Source of the DNA: Limnanthes douglasii subsp. nivea
Taxonomy: Eukaryota; Streptophyta; Magnoliopsida; Brassicales; Limnanthaceae
Assembly: GCA_036936605.1 (NCBI GenBank)
Contig: JAUPFV010000002.1
Coordinates: 215,629,046 to 215,693,045, forward strand
Reading direction: 5' to 3'
Length of the DNA stretch: 64,000 nucleotides
In this document: positions 31,151-43,355 of the stretch, one piece after another
Position numbering within the stretch: the stretch's first letter is position 1
Layout of the letters: every line of letters starts with the position of its first letter
The notes under the pieces: generated by a model
What the model saw: the letters and a program-made list of their open reading frames with translations, nothing else
The model's database searches: none
Told to the model about the DNA's origin: nothing
Translations under genes and position numbers: made by a program

Positions 31151-33037
31151 AGTCAGAAGGAAGTAGGAGAAAGGTTCGAATCAGGATCGGTTGTGAGTAA
31201 ACGGGTGGAGTTTGAAGTAGAATCAGTTCTTAGTAGGTCCAATAATTCAAGTGATTCTGATGTGGATCCAGAATCAGGAGGTGAAGTGTCAGCATCGGAT
31301 GATAGTGAAGATGATGCGCCCGAACCAGAACAACAACCTTATATCATAGCATTGGGCAGAGAAAGAAGAGATATTAGGCTTCCAAAAAGGTATGCGAATC
31401 TAGTTGCATATGCTCTATCAGTTGCGGAAGAAGTTGAGATGCAGGAACCTAGTAGCTACGGAGAAGCTATAGCGAGTTCGGAGGCAGATCGATGGATTGG
31501 TTCTATTGGGGAAGAGATTGAATCTCTTCATAAGAATCAAACATGGAAGCTTGTTGACTTAGCTAAAGGACAGAAGATAGTTGGCAGTAAATGGGTGTTC
31601 AAAAAAAAGGAAGGTAATCCAGGGGTTGAGGCATCTCGATTCAAAGCAAGACTGGTCGCTAAGGGTTTTACTCAAAGGGAAGGAATCGACTTCAATGGAG
31701 TGTTTTCTCCATTGGTGAAGCATAGTTCGATTCGAGTTTTGTTAGCCATAGTAGTTTTGCAAGATTTAGAGCTTGAGCAGTTGGATGTGAAGACTGCATT
31801 TCTACATGGTGAATTGGAGGAGCAAATCTACATGAGACAACCAGAGGGATTTATCGAACCTAATATGGAGGACAAAGTTTATATGCTAAAAAAGTAACTG
31901 TATGGTTTGAAACAGTCACCTGGGCAATGGTACAAACGTTTTGATACATTCATGGTGTCAAAAGGGTTCACGAGGAGTCCATATGATATTTGTGTGTATC
32001 ATCAAAAGATGTCAGATGATTCTTATGTTTACTTGTTGTTGTATGTGGATGATATGCTTATTTCTGCTTGTAGTATGTTACACATTGTGCAGTTAAAGAA
32101 ACAGCTTAGTGCCGAGTTTGAGATGAAAGATCTGGGTAGAGCAAATAAAATTCTTGGTAGGGAGATTATCAGGAACAGAAATTTAGGATCATTACACTTG
32201 TCTCAACGAAGCTATATTGAGAAAGTGTTACAACGATTCAACATGTTTGATGCTAAAGCAGTTAGCATTCCATTTGCTACTCATTTCAAGTTGTCTGCAG
32301 TAAGAATGGCCAAGGACGATGCTGAGTTGGAAAAAATGTCAAAGGTTCCATATGCAAGTGCAGTTGGTAGTATCATGTATGCTATGGTATGCACACGTCC
32401 TGATATTTCACATGCGGTTAGTGTAGTTAGCAGGTACATGGGATGTCCTGGGAAAGAACACTGGCAGGCAGCGAAATGGATACTTCGGTATCTTAAGAAT
32501 ACTATGAACGTTAGCTTAACTTTTAACAAGACCGATATTGATGAATCGCTGAATGATGTTGCAGGATCATTGGTTGGTTTTGTTGATTCTGATTTTGCAG
32601 GTGATATGGATAAAAGAAGATCTCTGACAGGATATGTATTTACTCTAGTTGGGAGTGCGATCAGTTGGAAAGCACAGTTGCAATCTACTGTAGCTTGTTC
32701 TTCAACAGAGGCAGAGTATATGGCAGTAACAGAAGCAGTTAAAGAGACAATATGGTTGCAAGGTTTGGTGGCAGATTTGGGCTTGGATAGGACTACTAAA
32801 AAAGTGTTTTGTGACAGTCAAAATGCCATGCACCTTACAAGGAACCATATGTACCATGAGCGTACAAAACACATAGATGTCAGGTATCATTTTATTTGTG
32901 ATATAATATCAAAGGGAATTGTTGATGTGAAGAAAGTGTCTACACACGATAATCCAGCAGATATAATGACCAAGGCAGTAACAGTTCGAAAGTTTAAAGA
33001 GTGCCTAAACTGGATCGGTGTTCGCAGTATAGAGTGA
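31151..33037 (+). pseudogene. pol: Copia reverse transcriptase and RNase H (one internal stop)
   Basis: After an acidic linker, the RT begins near 31480 (SKWVFKKKEGNPG, RFKARLVAKGFTQ). TAA at 31895-31897 replaces a residue just before LYGLKQSPGQWYKRF. The catalytic LLLYVDDMLIS lies near 32030-32065 with both Asp present. The remaining 376 codons (31907-33037) are open and contain the complete RNase H, with VDSDFAGD, STEAEYMA, FCDSQNA and HIDVRYHFI, ending in NPADIMTKA. Apart from the single stop the domain looks competent. The natural end is TGA at 33035-33037. Confidence 0.92.
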
Positions 33038-33110
33038 ATGCCTTAAGGGCATTTGGTGAGTCAGAAGAAGAGAAGTTTATTTGTTGATAGTGAAGAAAGG
33101 ATATTCGCCT

Positions 33111-33122
33111 AAGGGGAAGATT
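33111..33122 (+). other. Polypurine tract of the copia element
   Basis: AAGGGGAAGATT directly before the 3' LTR. Confidence 0.8.
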
Positions 33123-33502
33123 TGTTGTGAATGAGTCGAATAGTGCTTTGACAGTGTATTGTGTCCGGCAGTACAGTTTTGTGTTTGTGATAGTGATATT
33201 GTGCCTTGACAGTGTACTGTGTTCGGTTGTGACAGTATCGTGTTAGTCTTGTGGTATGAGCCCATTAGGCCCATTGTCTATTAAGTCTATTAGTTCCCTA
33301 TAAATAGGCTACTAGGACTACACAAAACACAATCTGAAATCTGTACCTTTTCTACCATAGTGAAACTCTTTTCTCTGGCGGCGTCCGTACACGTAGATAA
33401 ATTATCGAACCACGTTAAATCCATGTGTTCATTTAAATATTTCATTCACATATGTTCCGTGCTTGAGCCATTTTGTGATAATTGCATAGTAATTTAATAA
33501 CA
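33123..33502 (+). repeat. 3' LTR of the copia element
   Basis: 380 bp, TGTTGTGAATG...AATAACA. A few substitutions and a two-base indel relative to the 5' LTR. Confidence 0.93.
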
Positions 33503-33507
33503 AACAG
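33503..33507. repeat. Copia target-site duplication, right copy
   Basis: AACAG; see 28574-28578. Confidence 0.7.
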
Positions 33508-34300
33508 TATTAAGTACTTATTCTTCACTACTACCTTGTTTAAAGACCGATAGTCAACGTACAACCTCATCATTCCATCCTTCTTCTTTAAAATAACATT
33601 GGTGCTCTATATAGTGCCTTCAATTGTTGGATATAACATGCATCTACAAAGTCTTTAATTTAATTTATCAAGATATCCAACTCTAATAGGGATATTAGTA
33701 AGGTAGTTTTATAAGAGGCTTAATGTCAAGCTTTAGTTCGATTGCATGATCAATATCCCTTCTTGAAGGTAACTTATTAGGAAGCTCATTTGGCATCGCA
33801 TCCTAAAAATATTCCACACCCTTCTTTATACCGTTTGAGACTTTTTCGGTTTGGGTAGTCGATTTTTTCTCTTTCAATGTTGTTAGGAAGGTTACATCAT
33901 CCTTTAAAAAAATATTGAAGTTGTATCGTCGGTAACACTATGATCCATTTTTTCTCCTTAATCACTAGGAAAATGTGGGCTGATTTTTCTCTCAAGCATA
34001 AGAAGTCAAAAGATGTCATGGAAATAGCACGTTAATCGCGTGTGAACTCCAACCCTAGCATCGTGTTGAATTCACCAATAGAGATCATCTAATATTTATA
34101 GGTCACGACCATTTATCGAGATACATTTACTCATAATGTTCCACACCATCTAGTGGTTTTACATATGAGTTTATAGGCTTCACGATGTCGTTTTCTTTAG
34201 CGATCTTCATACCTAGCCGTAAGTCTTCTTTATTTGATATAAAGTTATATGTGGCTTATGTGTACTCTAATGCATAAGATGTATTCCCATTTAGTTTGAA
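33503..34300 (-). pseudogene. pol: Chromovirus relic: protease end and N-terminal RT
   Basis: Minus-strand reading: LNGNTSYALEYT.ATYNFIS near 34290-34230 is the protease active-site area, with the catalytic Asp no longer readable. Then come AMPNELPNKLPSRRDIDHAIEL (33800-33745), the linker before RT, and finally VDYRSLNK and VVKNKY at the copia junction (33565-33515). Stops throughout. Confidence 0.72.
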
Positions 34301-34599
34301 GTCCACAGAAATTTTTTCCTTGCTTTTTGTCTCATTTGTATTGTCTTGGACCAATTTTAAAACTTGAAGTGACTCTACCATATAGTCATGCTCCTCTGTG
34401 GGTTCGATCTATTCCACCAGCGTACTAAGTTTTTCCTTCTTTGAGTAATCACAAATTTTATGATTTCCTTCACATGAGAATCCAGAGTATGGGGCATTTT
34501 TTCATCATTATGCTCGGGAGCTTTGTTCTTCAATGAAAATACTTTATCGGGGCATGTTTGTCTTTATATTCTTTCATTACCATGCTAATATTTTGAAGT

Positions 34600-35060
34600 T
34601 CTTCCCTTTTTTTTAAGCTTGGACTCTTCAAGTACACACTCTCTATTTAAAACTTGGCTTTGTATTCATGATCAGGTTTTCGGGTTTGGCGATTCCCTTG
34701 TCAGCGTTCAAATGACACTGATCCAACTATTATTTTACCAATTTTTTGCTTCACGCAAGAAGTTAAAGAGCTTCTCTCTCTCATACCGATTGAGTATTTT
34801 TAGTAACATGTTTGTATATATTATAGTATACTTTTTTATTGTACCAGTCTGACGAATATACTTTAATTTTTCTCTTGTTTCGTAAGCCACATTCTCCAGG
34901 TAAACGCACTTCTTAAAATAAACTTTAAAGTCTGACCAAGTAGAGATAGTAGCCATATTTTTCCAAATTTCTTGGCTCCAAAATCTCCATCATGCTAAGG
35001 CATTTTATGTGAGGAATAATGTTTCTTTATTTATCTTCTTTGAATCCTCCATTATCTCAA
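34600..35060 (-). pseudogene. gag: Chromovirus relic: gag domain
   Basis: The frame 34956-34735 reads STWSDFKVYFKKCVYLENVA, YETREKLKYIRQTG and EREKLFNFLREAKNW. This is the conserved core of a Ty3/gypsy gag, preceded by the expected aromatic-rich segment. The rest of gag, up to about 35900, is too decayed to delimit. Confidence 0.65.
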
Positions 35061-35900
35061 TGTATTCAAAATACCTCTTTTAAATTCATAGGAATGTATC
35101 GATCTATTTTGTATCTTTATTTACATAGTAGAATTTTTGTTTGAGGGCATCTTGTCTTGTAATTTTGCTCGACCCGTCATGTAAAACTTATCTTATTACA
35201 TAATTCTTGCACAACACCAGCTTACCATGAAATTTATCCAACATACCTTTGACCGTTTCTATTTATTGCTCCACCGAAATTAACATGGCCTTCATGTCAT
35301 GATCTACCGCTTATTGGATTTGAACTTATACTTTTATCTTCATAGGATCTACAACATTGGTTATGGCTTATTTCATAGTATATTTTTAACCTTCAAGAGT
35401 TTTATTTGTTAATAATTCTTCATTTGTGTGCAGAAGGAAATTACATACTCGTTTTTTCATACGTACAATTCTTGTCTCGAGACTTTATATTATCATTAGA
35501 ATTTTTCATCTTCTTGTTGTGGCCATCAATATATTTTTGCATGGTGATATTTTTATTTCCATTAGCTATTTCTTGATTTTTAAACTTTCTCTGATTCTCA
35601 CTTTCATGGATTTAGATTCTGAATAAGACCGTGCGATACTTGCACTGATCTCCAGAGGCATTTTATAGTGCTTTGAAAGTGTGAATAAAAACTAAAGGCA
35701 ATGAATGGAACCATGTTAGAGCGGTACCTCAGAAAGTCATAGAGAATTCTCTGCATAGTAGCCTCGCGGTCGTCAAACCAGAGCATCATATTTGAAAATT
35801 GCTCGATGTGATTCTTGAGGTCTCATGTCCCCTCACATGTCTTCATTATAAATAGATTGAATCGTCATAGAAGATTGGCCATTGTGGTCTCTGGTGCAAA

Positions 35901-37240
35901 TAGTGACATTATCATATGATATCTTGAATTGTGCTTGGTTCATGTGAGCTGTTTATGTATCCCGGGCCGTATAAGCCTGATGGAAAGTGCTTCCATACCG
36001 AGAGAATGGTTCGATAGTACTACGAGATCACTTGATCGACCTTTTTCTACCCTGATGTTAGAATCGACTTCTGACAAATAATAATTATGGTCATGGAGAA
36101 CATGAGATTGTTTCTGTGAGTGAATCTGATAATGGATGAGATAACGTCATTTGTGATTTTCAATTAATTATTTTACAGATCATGCTCATGCACGTTTATC
36201 TTGGATATATTTTTCATGTGGACGATGCTCTTTGCATTCACATCATGGCGAACAGTCATAATGTGGGGAGTGGTTGGTCACTAGTATGTAACGTTTGATT
36301 TAAACGGATGAGGAATTTTTGCCTTCCTTTGAATGGTATTTATCGTTATGATGGTTGAGTTTTTATCACGGTCCATGTCAATATGTTATTCTCGTGATGG
36401 AAACAAAATGTGTTAGCTCTTTTACAACAGTCATAAATCGTTTGATGGCTAAAAACGTTCCCACATAAGTTTTATACATATCGTTAGTTTATAATTTGAG
36501 CACAACGATGGACTACATTCTAGAGACAGTTGTATCATGTGTTGAATCAACGTATGAAGTTGTAAAGACTGCGATGGAAGAAAAAGATTTTAGCACTACG
36601 GCGATTGTAATATATGTTTTGTGTGGCTGTGATAATTGGTAGGGTTTGCACTGCAACAGCAACAATAGATTTTTGCGCGACAACGACGATGGTTTTCATA
36701 TTTTACGTGGCGGTGGCATAATGAGATGAGTCAACTTTCCTGACATGGGGAACATCACGTTTTCCTTTTCGGATCATGGTCATAAAGATTTTTTATTTGT
36801 TTTTTTAGGAAAAAGTCTTATAATCACCTTTTGGTTCCTACATACGGTTTTGTGATGTGGTTAGATTTTGTTTGGACTAACTGAGGGTATTCCAAACAAG
36901 GATTACTAGTGTTTTAAACTATTTTATATGTATAAATGATAATATCAAAGAGATAGGGTTACACGAAGAAGATGAACAAATTAAAAAGAAGTATATAATG
37001 ATGTTATCCATGTGCGTCATCATGCAAACATCTTGAGCTTTTCATGTTGAGTTATGTTTATAGATTTTATTACATATTATCTACTATATTTAATTACATC
37101 ATAAGTAAGTTGTCATTATGTTTGTTGCCTTTGTTTGTTCCCGAGTCTTTTATAAACTAAGGTTAGGTCACGATACACAATGTGTTGCTTAGTGAACTCC
37201 TTTGTGATACTGGTGTTTGGCCATATTAAAAGTTGAGCTC
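35901..37240. other. Stretch between chromovirus relic and Tat2
   Basis: No supportable coding frame. It may include the chromovirus 5' LTR, but I found no repeat partner to prove it. Confidence 0.4.
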
Positions 37241-37245
37241 AACGT
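37241..37245. repeat. Target-site duplication of Tat2, left copy
   Basis: AACGT, identical to 44539-44543. Confidence 0.85.
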
Positions 37246-37624
37246 TGGTGAGGTTTATTTTAAGCTGAGGGTAATTTTGTTAAGTGTTTTTGAAAGTTTA
37301 GAGAGTATTAAATGCGTTGGTGTTTAATTGTGAGAGATTTGAGCTATCTGGTTGTATTAAATATTCATTATCCACATTAATGAGAGTAGTTGGGGTATTT
37401 ATACCCTTAATTGTGGACTCATGGGATTTCGGGTCGAATTATGGAACTGGGTTAAGTTTAAGTATCCATTTACTTATTAAGCTGATGAGCATATAGCTTA
37501 GTCAAAAGGTGTTTAGTCATTTTTTACTTTTGTCTTGTCTGGATAGTTTAGTGGCAAGTTTTTGTCTGAATTGCCCTTGTCCTGAAATCTCAGTAGGCAG
37601 TGGTTAAGTTATCCGGACTCATCA
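37246..37624 (-). repeat. 3' LTR of Tat2
   Basis: 379 bp; ends on + with CTCATCA, the complement of TGATGAG. It carries about 27 bp (near 37480-37506) absent from the other LTR. Confidence 0.92.
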
Positions 37625-37640
37625 GTAGCCCCTTTTTTAG
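37625..37640 (-). other. Polypurine tract of Tat2
   Basis: On minus, CTAAAAAAGGGGCTAC directly before the LTR, the same as in Tat1. Confidence 0.8.
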
Positions 37641-37953
37641 GCCTTGTCAAAAATCTTTGGCAGGACTAAAAGATTCACTTAGTCGGTGACAACATTTCCC
37701 GACCCGCTTGTGTATCTAGGTTGAGGTTTGTCCGAACTGACTTTTTCCCATAATTCTAAGAGTCTTTCTTTGGATCGTGGGACACGTGTCACAATCTGAT
37801 TCGACCTACCAGCCGTTTTTTACCTAGATTGGCGCTCCCACAAATCCTAGAAAATAGCCTATGCATTTAATTTTTCTCACGTCAGCGCCGTCTTTAATCA
37901 TTGCAAAAACATATTCGTCTTCTCCAAGGTATCAGTTACCTTTTTCCAATCAA

Positions 37954-37962
37954 TATATAAAT
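37954..37962 (+). promoter_or_regulatory. TATA box for the Tat2 antisense gene
   Basis: TATATAAAT, 98 bp upstream of ATG 38052; same arrangement as in Tat1. Confidence 0.6.
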
Positions 37963-38051
37963 CATTTTTTATGTTTCATTATCTTCATCACTCAAAAATA
38001 TTCTTCAAAGCTTTCCTCCCTTTTTTTTCAAATTTGTTCTTGGATAGTTAT

Positions 38052-41003
38052 ATGTTCACGGGTAGAAACGCTCTTGTAAAAAGCGGCTGGTTGAATCTGT
38101 CTGAGTTAGAGAGAGCAAGGAAAGTCGAACGAGAGAGGCGTATCGCTGCTGGTCTCCCGGTCTCCGCAAGCGACAAGTCTGATAAACCATCTCAAGAAGC
38201 TTATCAAGGATCATCTTCTACCAAAAATCCAAAACCCAAAAGACTGTTCAAACAAAACCTTTCACCAATCTCATCAGGCTCCTCGGTTCAGGAGTTCCAA
38301 CCTTCCACTACCAAAGAAAAGGCAATATCGAGCGTTAGAAAACCATCCCCTTTCATACCCATGGGATCAGATATTGAAAAATCTCCAGAAAAATTCAATC
38401 CACGCCTGACAAATCATTTGGTGAAGGCCCAAGCAACTGCCTCACAGTCAAAACCCTCCAAACCGGAGGCCTCTAAATCAACATCCAAGGATAAACCCTC
38501 CGGATCGGAGGTATCCATAAGAGCCCCACGAGATAAGCCCTCCGGATCGGAGGCATATAAAGTAGCTTCTCAAGCGAAGTCCTCTGGAACTGAGCCTCAA
38601 CCGGACACCAGGCCTTTGGAAAAAACTGGCGCTCAATCATCCGGATAGACCATAGAACCAGAAGCTAACACCATTCCATCCACAACAACTGATAAACCTT
38701 TCACAGTGATGGAAGAAGTTATGGAGGACAGCATTGAAGAAGCCCCCTTTGAAACTAAACCCTCAGAGAAAACTGGGGATGGTGCCTCTGATAAGAAAGG
38801 AAAAGGTAAAGTGCAGTTTGGTGTGGCTCATCCGGATCTCCCAGAATGCTTGGAGGGCAAGGTAGGGCCTTGTTTTCAGAAAGTCAATGTTAATTATTTT
38901 TTGGCCATGCAAAACATAAATTATGTCTATACTCATGCGGCCGAGCTGGGCCGGATCCGGACAAAGTGGGGGATCCCAGAGTTAGTGAAAGTGAGAATAC
39001 ATGTCACTCCGGAGACTCCGATAGACTACAAACTTAATAAAGTGGTCATCTTCACCGAACTGTTCAACTGGGGGCTTAGATTCCCCTTAGACCCAGAGAT
39101 TGTCAGGTACTTCCACCTGATAAAGCTTTGCCCAAGCCAATTAAGTCCAAATGTTTGGTACTCCCTCCTTGCTTGCATAATGGCATCAAGGTTGTCCAAA
39201 ATCCCTCTCCCTATGGACCAATTTGTCACTGTGGCGAGTCTGTGCAAGAATCACCACATCCCATTTAACCACCACAACATGGGAAACAACTTCAAAGTGG
39301 TAGATGGCTTGTTGGAGTCGGAGAAAAATTGGAGAACTCAGTTCTTATTCATCAGTGGGTTATGGGAAAATGGGAGGAAGATCAAAGCCAAGACTAACTC
39401 TATTATGCTTACTAGTAGATGGAAGAGTACATGTAAGCTCTTCAATTTTGTTTTTCAGTTCTCCTTTTTCACTTTATAAATATTCCACTTCTGAATCATT
39501 CATTACTTTTTTTCAGTATTACCGAATGAGTATACGGATATTTGGAGGAGGGGCAGACTACACGTGCCAAATTGAATGCATGGGCCGCAGAATGTTGGGG
39601 AAATGCTTTCCACAACTGCTTCACCTCTGATAGTATGGTGAGATCTCATATGTGGAATACCACATGCCGGAGAGATCTCACATTGGAAGAATTGACCACA
39701 CCCCCTCCCCCAAATGTCATCCTCAAACGGACAGAGGAGAAAGATGGTAAACTGGTCTTGACCTCTAGATCCAAGGCTCGAAGAAAGATGAAGGGGAAGA
39801 AGAAGAGAATTGTAACAAAAGTAGTTCGGGTTGTCACAGAGGAGACTGGTCTGGAGAATCAAGAAGGGGAGAACCAAGGAGGGATTGATGCCTCCTTGCT
39901 CAAAGTGGTTGAAGATGAGACTATCAAGAAGGCAGGAGAACCAGAAAATCCACCAAAGCCTCTCAAGAAAGATCATAAAATGGGGGCAAGTAGTGATGAA
40001 AGGGCTGCCAAGAGGAAAAAGGTCACCTTAGGAGGAGAAATAACTCTTCGCCCTTCGGAGCTTCTTCCTCCACCAGCTCCCTCCGACCCACCTTGGCAGA
40101 GAAAATTCTAACAGATCTGCAACTAGAAGAGGGCACCGGAGGAGGGATTTATATCAGAGCCCTTCAGGACATCGGTATTTACTTCACCGACTTAAAGAAA
40201 GATGACTTTGCTGGTCCTTTCCGTCCTTCAGGCTTTTCCAACATGGTGACCTACAATGGTAAGTCTTTTTCTATTTCTGAAGACTAGGATACGGTCGCTC
40301 ATTCTCTTTTAGGTCACATCCAACTAGTGCTTAATCTAGAGAGGCAGGTTAAAAACCATTCCACCCTTATCCAAACCCTTAATACAGACAATGAGTCTCT
40401 GTCAACCAACCTCCTCAATGTTAATCAGAGCATAGAAGAATTGAAAAAATAACTTGAAGTGTTGAAGAATGATAAGGAATATCTGTCGACCAAGCTGGTC
40501 ACTTCGGAGAATGCTAATACTGAGCTTCAGGCTAAGTGCTCTGGTTTGGAGAAAGATATTTCAACCTTAAATGAGGATATGAAGACCAAAGATGGTGTCA
40601 TCCAGACCTTGTCGGCGAAAATACCTCCCTAGAAGATGTTGTGTCTAAGGTAACCAAGGAGAAAGAAGACTTGGATAAGGAGCATGAACAAAACATTCAA
40701 GCCATCATTGACAAATACACCAACGAGGTGATAGATTCCTTGGAAACAAGGTATGCCGAAGTGAAGTCTAACATGGTACTGCTTTTCCATGAAACGTTTC
40801 CGAAGAGGACACTTGGTCCTTTGTGGCAATATGTGGATTATGAAGACATCCCGTTCCATACCATGGAAGATGGTGATAAAAAATACTACTCTAGTGGAAT
40901 CGATTCTACTACCGATAAAGAGGAAGGAACCGATGAGATTTCAAGTGCTGAACTCAAAACCCCCCAAAAAAGAGGTGATGCAGGAACATCCGGAAGGGAA
41001 TAA
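38052..41003 (+). pseudogene. Tat2 antisense gene: gypsy-transposon-type protein with coiled coil, one intron
   Basis: Opposite in direction to Tat2 gag-pol. ATG 38052 opens MFTGRNALVKSGWLNLSELE and matches Tat1. Exon 1 (38052-39432) has a Ser/Pro/Lys-rich N-terminus with a short repeated DKPSGSE motif. One TAG (38646-38648) follows, then the acidic EEVMEDSIEEAPFE stretch and the globular domain (FTELFNWGLRFPLDPE, ESEKNWRT), which resembles Pfam PF04195. Exon 2 (39517-41003) has the WAAECWG segment, a basic KKKR linker and a coiled coil, ending at TAA. Breaks: a 1-base loss near 39535, a frameshift near 40090-40110, TAG at 40285, TAA near 40450, and a frameshift near 40620. It is the best-preserved exon 1 of the three copies. 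Confidence 0.82.
39433..39516 (+). other. Intron in the Tat2 antisense gene
   Basis: 84 bp, donor GTAAGC and acceptor TTTTTTTCAG with a T-rich tract. It falls after RWKS, exactly where Tat1 and Tat3 have theirs. Splicing leads into LPNEYTD, matching LPKDFND of Tat1. Confidence 0.85.
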
Positions 41004-41060
41004 GCCCTGAGGTTTTTTAACTATCTTTTGTGTTTTCTTAATTTTGTGAACTACTAAAGT

Positions 41061-41076
41061 CCTTGGATGGCCAAGG
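41061..41076 (+). other. Conserved hairpin downstream of the Tat2 antisense gene
   Basis: CCTTGG ATGG CCAAGG inside a longer block shared with Tat1 (two copies at 6612-6709 on the other strand). It starts 57 bp after the antisense stop. Possible 3'-UTR or end-formation element. Confidence 0.6.
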
Positions 41077-41199
41077 CATTTTTGTAATTGTATCCAGTTT
41101 GAGTCCGGATAAGTCTTTAACAACACTCAAAGTCATTGGTGGATAATAAGCTGATAATCACTCATTAATCTAACTTTTTTATCCCCATATAGAAAAGTT

Positions 41200-41459
41200 A
41201 ACTTTAGACCAGCTATACTTGCTTCATATTCAGACTCATTGTTAGAGGCTCTGATAGCAAAGCATATAGCCTATTATAATTTATCACTATATGGAGAAGT
41301 TAAACGAATCCCAGCCCCACAACCCATTTTCTTATCACATCGTCTAGAAAAATGTTGGGGCTGCTTATCCGTGCTTGAAATGAAACGATTTAAAGCAGCC
41401 AATATTTCGATCAACCTCCGTACTTCTTTAATATTTCGAGGAGGGTCCATCTTCAACAA
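41200..41459 (-). pseudogene. pol: Tat2 pol: joined scraps of RT end and archaeal-type RNase H
   Basis: The frame 41459-41274 joins the RT C-terminus (DPPRNIKEVRRL, ALNRFIS) directly to the start of the second RNase H (GCGAGIRLTSPYSDK). The first RNase H and tether are therefore deleted. NNESEYEA is readable just beyond near 41250, then the homology ends. Everything to the end of integrase is missing. Confidence 0.75.
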
Positions 41460-41507
41460 AGCGTCGAGCTGGTCCGGATCAGGCTGTATCCCCTTTTCAC
41501 TTATTAC

Positions 41508-42380
41508 TTATCCCAAAAAAATTCCGGACTGCACCCCAAACACATATTTTTCTGGATTCAACTTTAAATTAACATTTGTCAAGTTGGCAAAAGTTTCTTG
41601 AAGATTAGTTAGGTGAAATTCTTCTTCTAAGCTTTTAACCATCATATCATCGACATATGCTTCCATATTTCTTCCAATATGATTATCAAATGCTTTGTTC
41701 ACCAACCTCTGATAAGTAGCCCCAGCATTTTTTAACCCAAACGGCATCACCTCATAACAATGGAGACCCCTATCTGTAACAAAGGTAGTGTGATCTTGGT
41801 CCTTCGGATCCACGTGTATCTGGTTATACCTAGAGAAGGTATCTATGAAAGATAATAACTTGTTTCCAGATGTGGAGTCCACCAACTGATCTATCCGGGG
41901 GACCGGATAAAAATATTTTGGGCAAGCTTTGTTGAGATCATTAAAATTGATACACATATGCCATTCCCCATTCTTTTTCTTAACTAACACCGGGTTGGCA
42001 GTCCACAAAGGATACTTAGATTCCTTTATGTGCCCCATCTTAGTAAGTCGGTCGACTTCTTGGACTATTACACCAACTTTCTCCTTAGAGAAAGCTTTCT
42101 TTTTTTGTACAACATGTGCAACATCGCTACAGATGGACAGCTTGTGTGATATAACACTCACAAGCCCTCCGGTCACATCAGAATTACACCAAGCAAAAAC
42201 ATGTTGGTGATCCGCCAAAAAGGACAACAATTTTACCTTCAACTCTGGTGCCATCTTAGAGCCAATTTTAACACTCCTTCCTTCAGCCAAAGAGTGGGTT
42301 TCAACTTCTTCAATTGGTATCAAAACACCAGGGGTCTCTCTGGGGTCATCTATTTCACCCTCACCCCCAGAAGGCCCCAA
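41508..42380 (-). pseudogene. pol: Tat2 pol: reverse transcriptase, open frame of 290 codons
   Basis: The longest uninterrupted RT of the three Tat copies. It has the linker ending HKLSICSDVAHVV, fingers VLVKKKNGEWHMCINF, palm PFGLKNAGATYQRL, the catalytic YVDDMMVK (near 41660-41640) and the downstream LNPEKYVFGVQSG. Substitutions at usually conserved positions (CINF for CIDF, DTFSRYNQ for DAFSGYNQ) suggest loss of activity despite the open frame. It stops just before the deletion into RNase H. Confidence 0.88.
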
Positions 42381-42386
42381 TAACTT

Positions 42387-43151
42387 CTAATCTTCATTAG
42401 CCCGAACTGCCCCCAAAGTCTTAGGAGCAAGTGCAGTTGCATAACATTCCCTTGGTATCTTTTGTTTGCTCCGGACAACTCCCACTTGTCCTTGAACCGC
42501 GTACTTCAAACATTGATTGACTGTCGATGCCACAATATGCATCCTAGAGAGCCAGGATCTCCCAAAGATCACATTGTAGCATGTGGGGCAGTCCACCACA
42601 ACGAATAACACCGTGACCATCTTCTTGAAAGGGCCTTTGCCCAACAGTACGTATTTCTCAAATTCTCAGATTACATCTGCAGAGCTCCCTGTGAAGCCCA
42701 CAATGGATCTATTCGAACGTTGAATTACTGCCGGATTTTTCATCTACTTGTAAGAACTTAAAAATAGAATGTTGGCTGAGCTGCCACTATCAATCAAAAT
42801 TCGTCTAATGTCGTTACCCCCTATAGATGCTCATATCACCACAGCATCCTCATGAGGCCCGGAAATGTCCCTTAGATTATCCTCATCAAAGACTATAAAT
42901 GGGAAAGGAACTTGGGATTAATATGAAGACATGCCCCCTTCCAATCGAGTAGCTAGATTATGAATTTGTATTTTCCTTGATGAAGGAGTGGGTGCTGTCA
43001 TGGTGTCCCCTCCAAAAATGGTAAGTGACTCAAAGAAACTAATGAGTCCGGACACCATTTTGACTTGGTCTGTTATGGCCCCCACCTTATTGCGAGTTGG
43101 GTCAGGTTCCAAATAGTCTGAGTCCACATCAAATCTTTCATGGATCACCAT
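42387..43151 (-). pseudogene. pol: Tat2 pol: protease region
   Basis: Frames 43151-42918 (FDVDSDYLEPDPTRNK) and 42644-42387 (FGRSWLSRMH, CYATALAPKTLGAV) flank the active site LIDSGSS. Its D-S-G codons are at 42791-42783 on minus. Frame changes and stops lie between the pieces. Homologous to 3018-3783 of Tat1. Confidence 0.82.
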
Positions 43152-43355
43152 TCCCCCTCAGGAGCTGATGTTCCTGCGTTGTTCGTAGGGCCTGTTCGAG
43201 GAGCATTGTCAGGTCTGTTCCCACTTCTTCTTTTGACATAAGCATCCAGTTTTCCTCTTTCGATGAGATTTTGTACCTTTTATTTCAAAGTGATGCTTTC
43301 TTCGGTGTTGTGGCCAATATCATGATGATACTGGCAAAAACAAGTATTATGACTT

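Larger units (their letters stand above)
28579..33502 (+). mobile_element. Ty1/copia retrotransposon, nearly complete (Tork/Tnt1-like)
   Basis: 4,924 bp with 382- and 380-bp LTRs of high similarity, a Met-tRNA primer site, a purine tract and a 5-bp target duplication with one mismatch. One polyprotein region on + runs gag, protease, integrase, RT, RNase H, the copia order. About eight stops or frameshifts interrupt it; otherwise every domain is full length. Of the LTR elements here it has the best-preserved pol. It is inserted in the RT of an older chromovirus. The Tork-like assignment is by resemblance of gag and integrase to Tnt1-type elements. Confidence 0.92.
25640..35900 (-). mobile_element. 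Chromovirus-like Ty3/gypsy relic, split by two younger elements
   Basis: On the minus strand, gag, protease, RT, RNase H and integrase follow in Ty3/gypsy order from about 35000 down to 25640. The RT is split at 28578/33503 by a copia element and the RT-RNase H junction at 27199/28034 by a TRIM. Removing both restores the expected order and spacing. Motif wording (AMPNELPNKLPSRRDIDHAIEL, ALNK..VKNKY, SFQHQSDVQTE) is that of plant chromoviruses. No LTRs were identified and both outer ends are approximate. All domains are riddled with stops: an old copy. Confidence 0.75.

Noticed and set aside
34619..34852. 77-codon frame on +
   Set aside because: Opposite the gag-protease region of the chromovirus relic and without recognisable motifs.
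39503..39976. 157-codon open frame on minus
   Set aside because: It lies exactly opposite the conserved exon 2 of the Tat2 antisense gene, has no homologue at the same place in Tat1, and its composition is that of a reverse-complement shadow.
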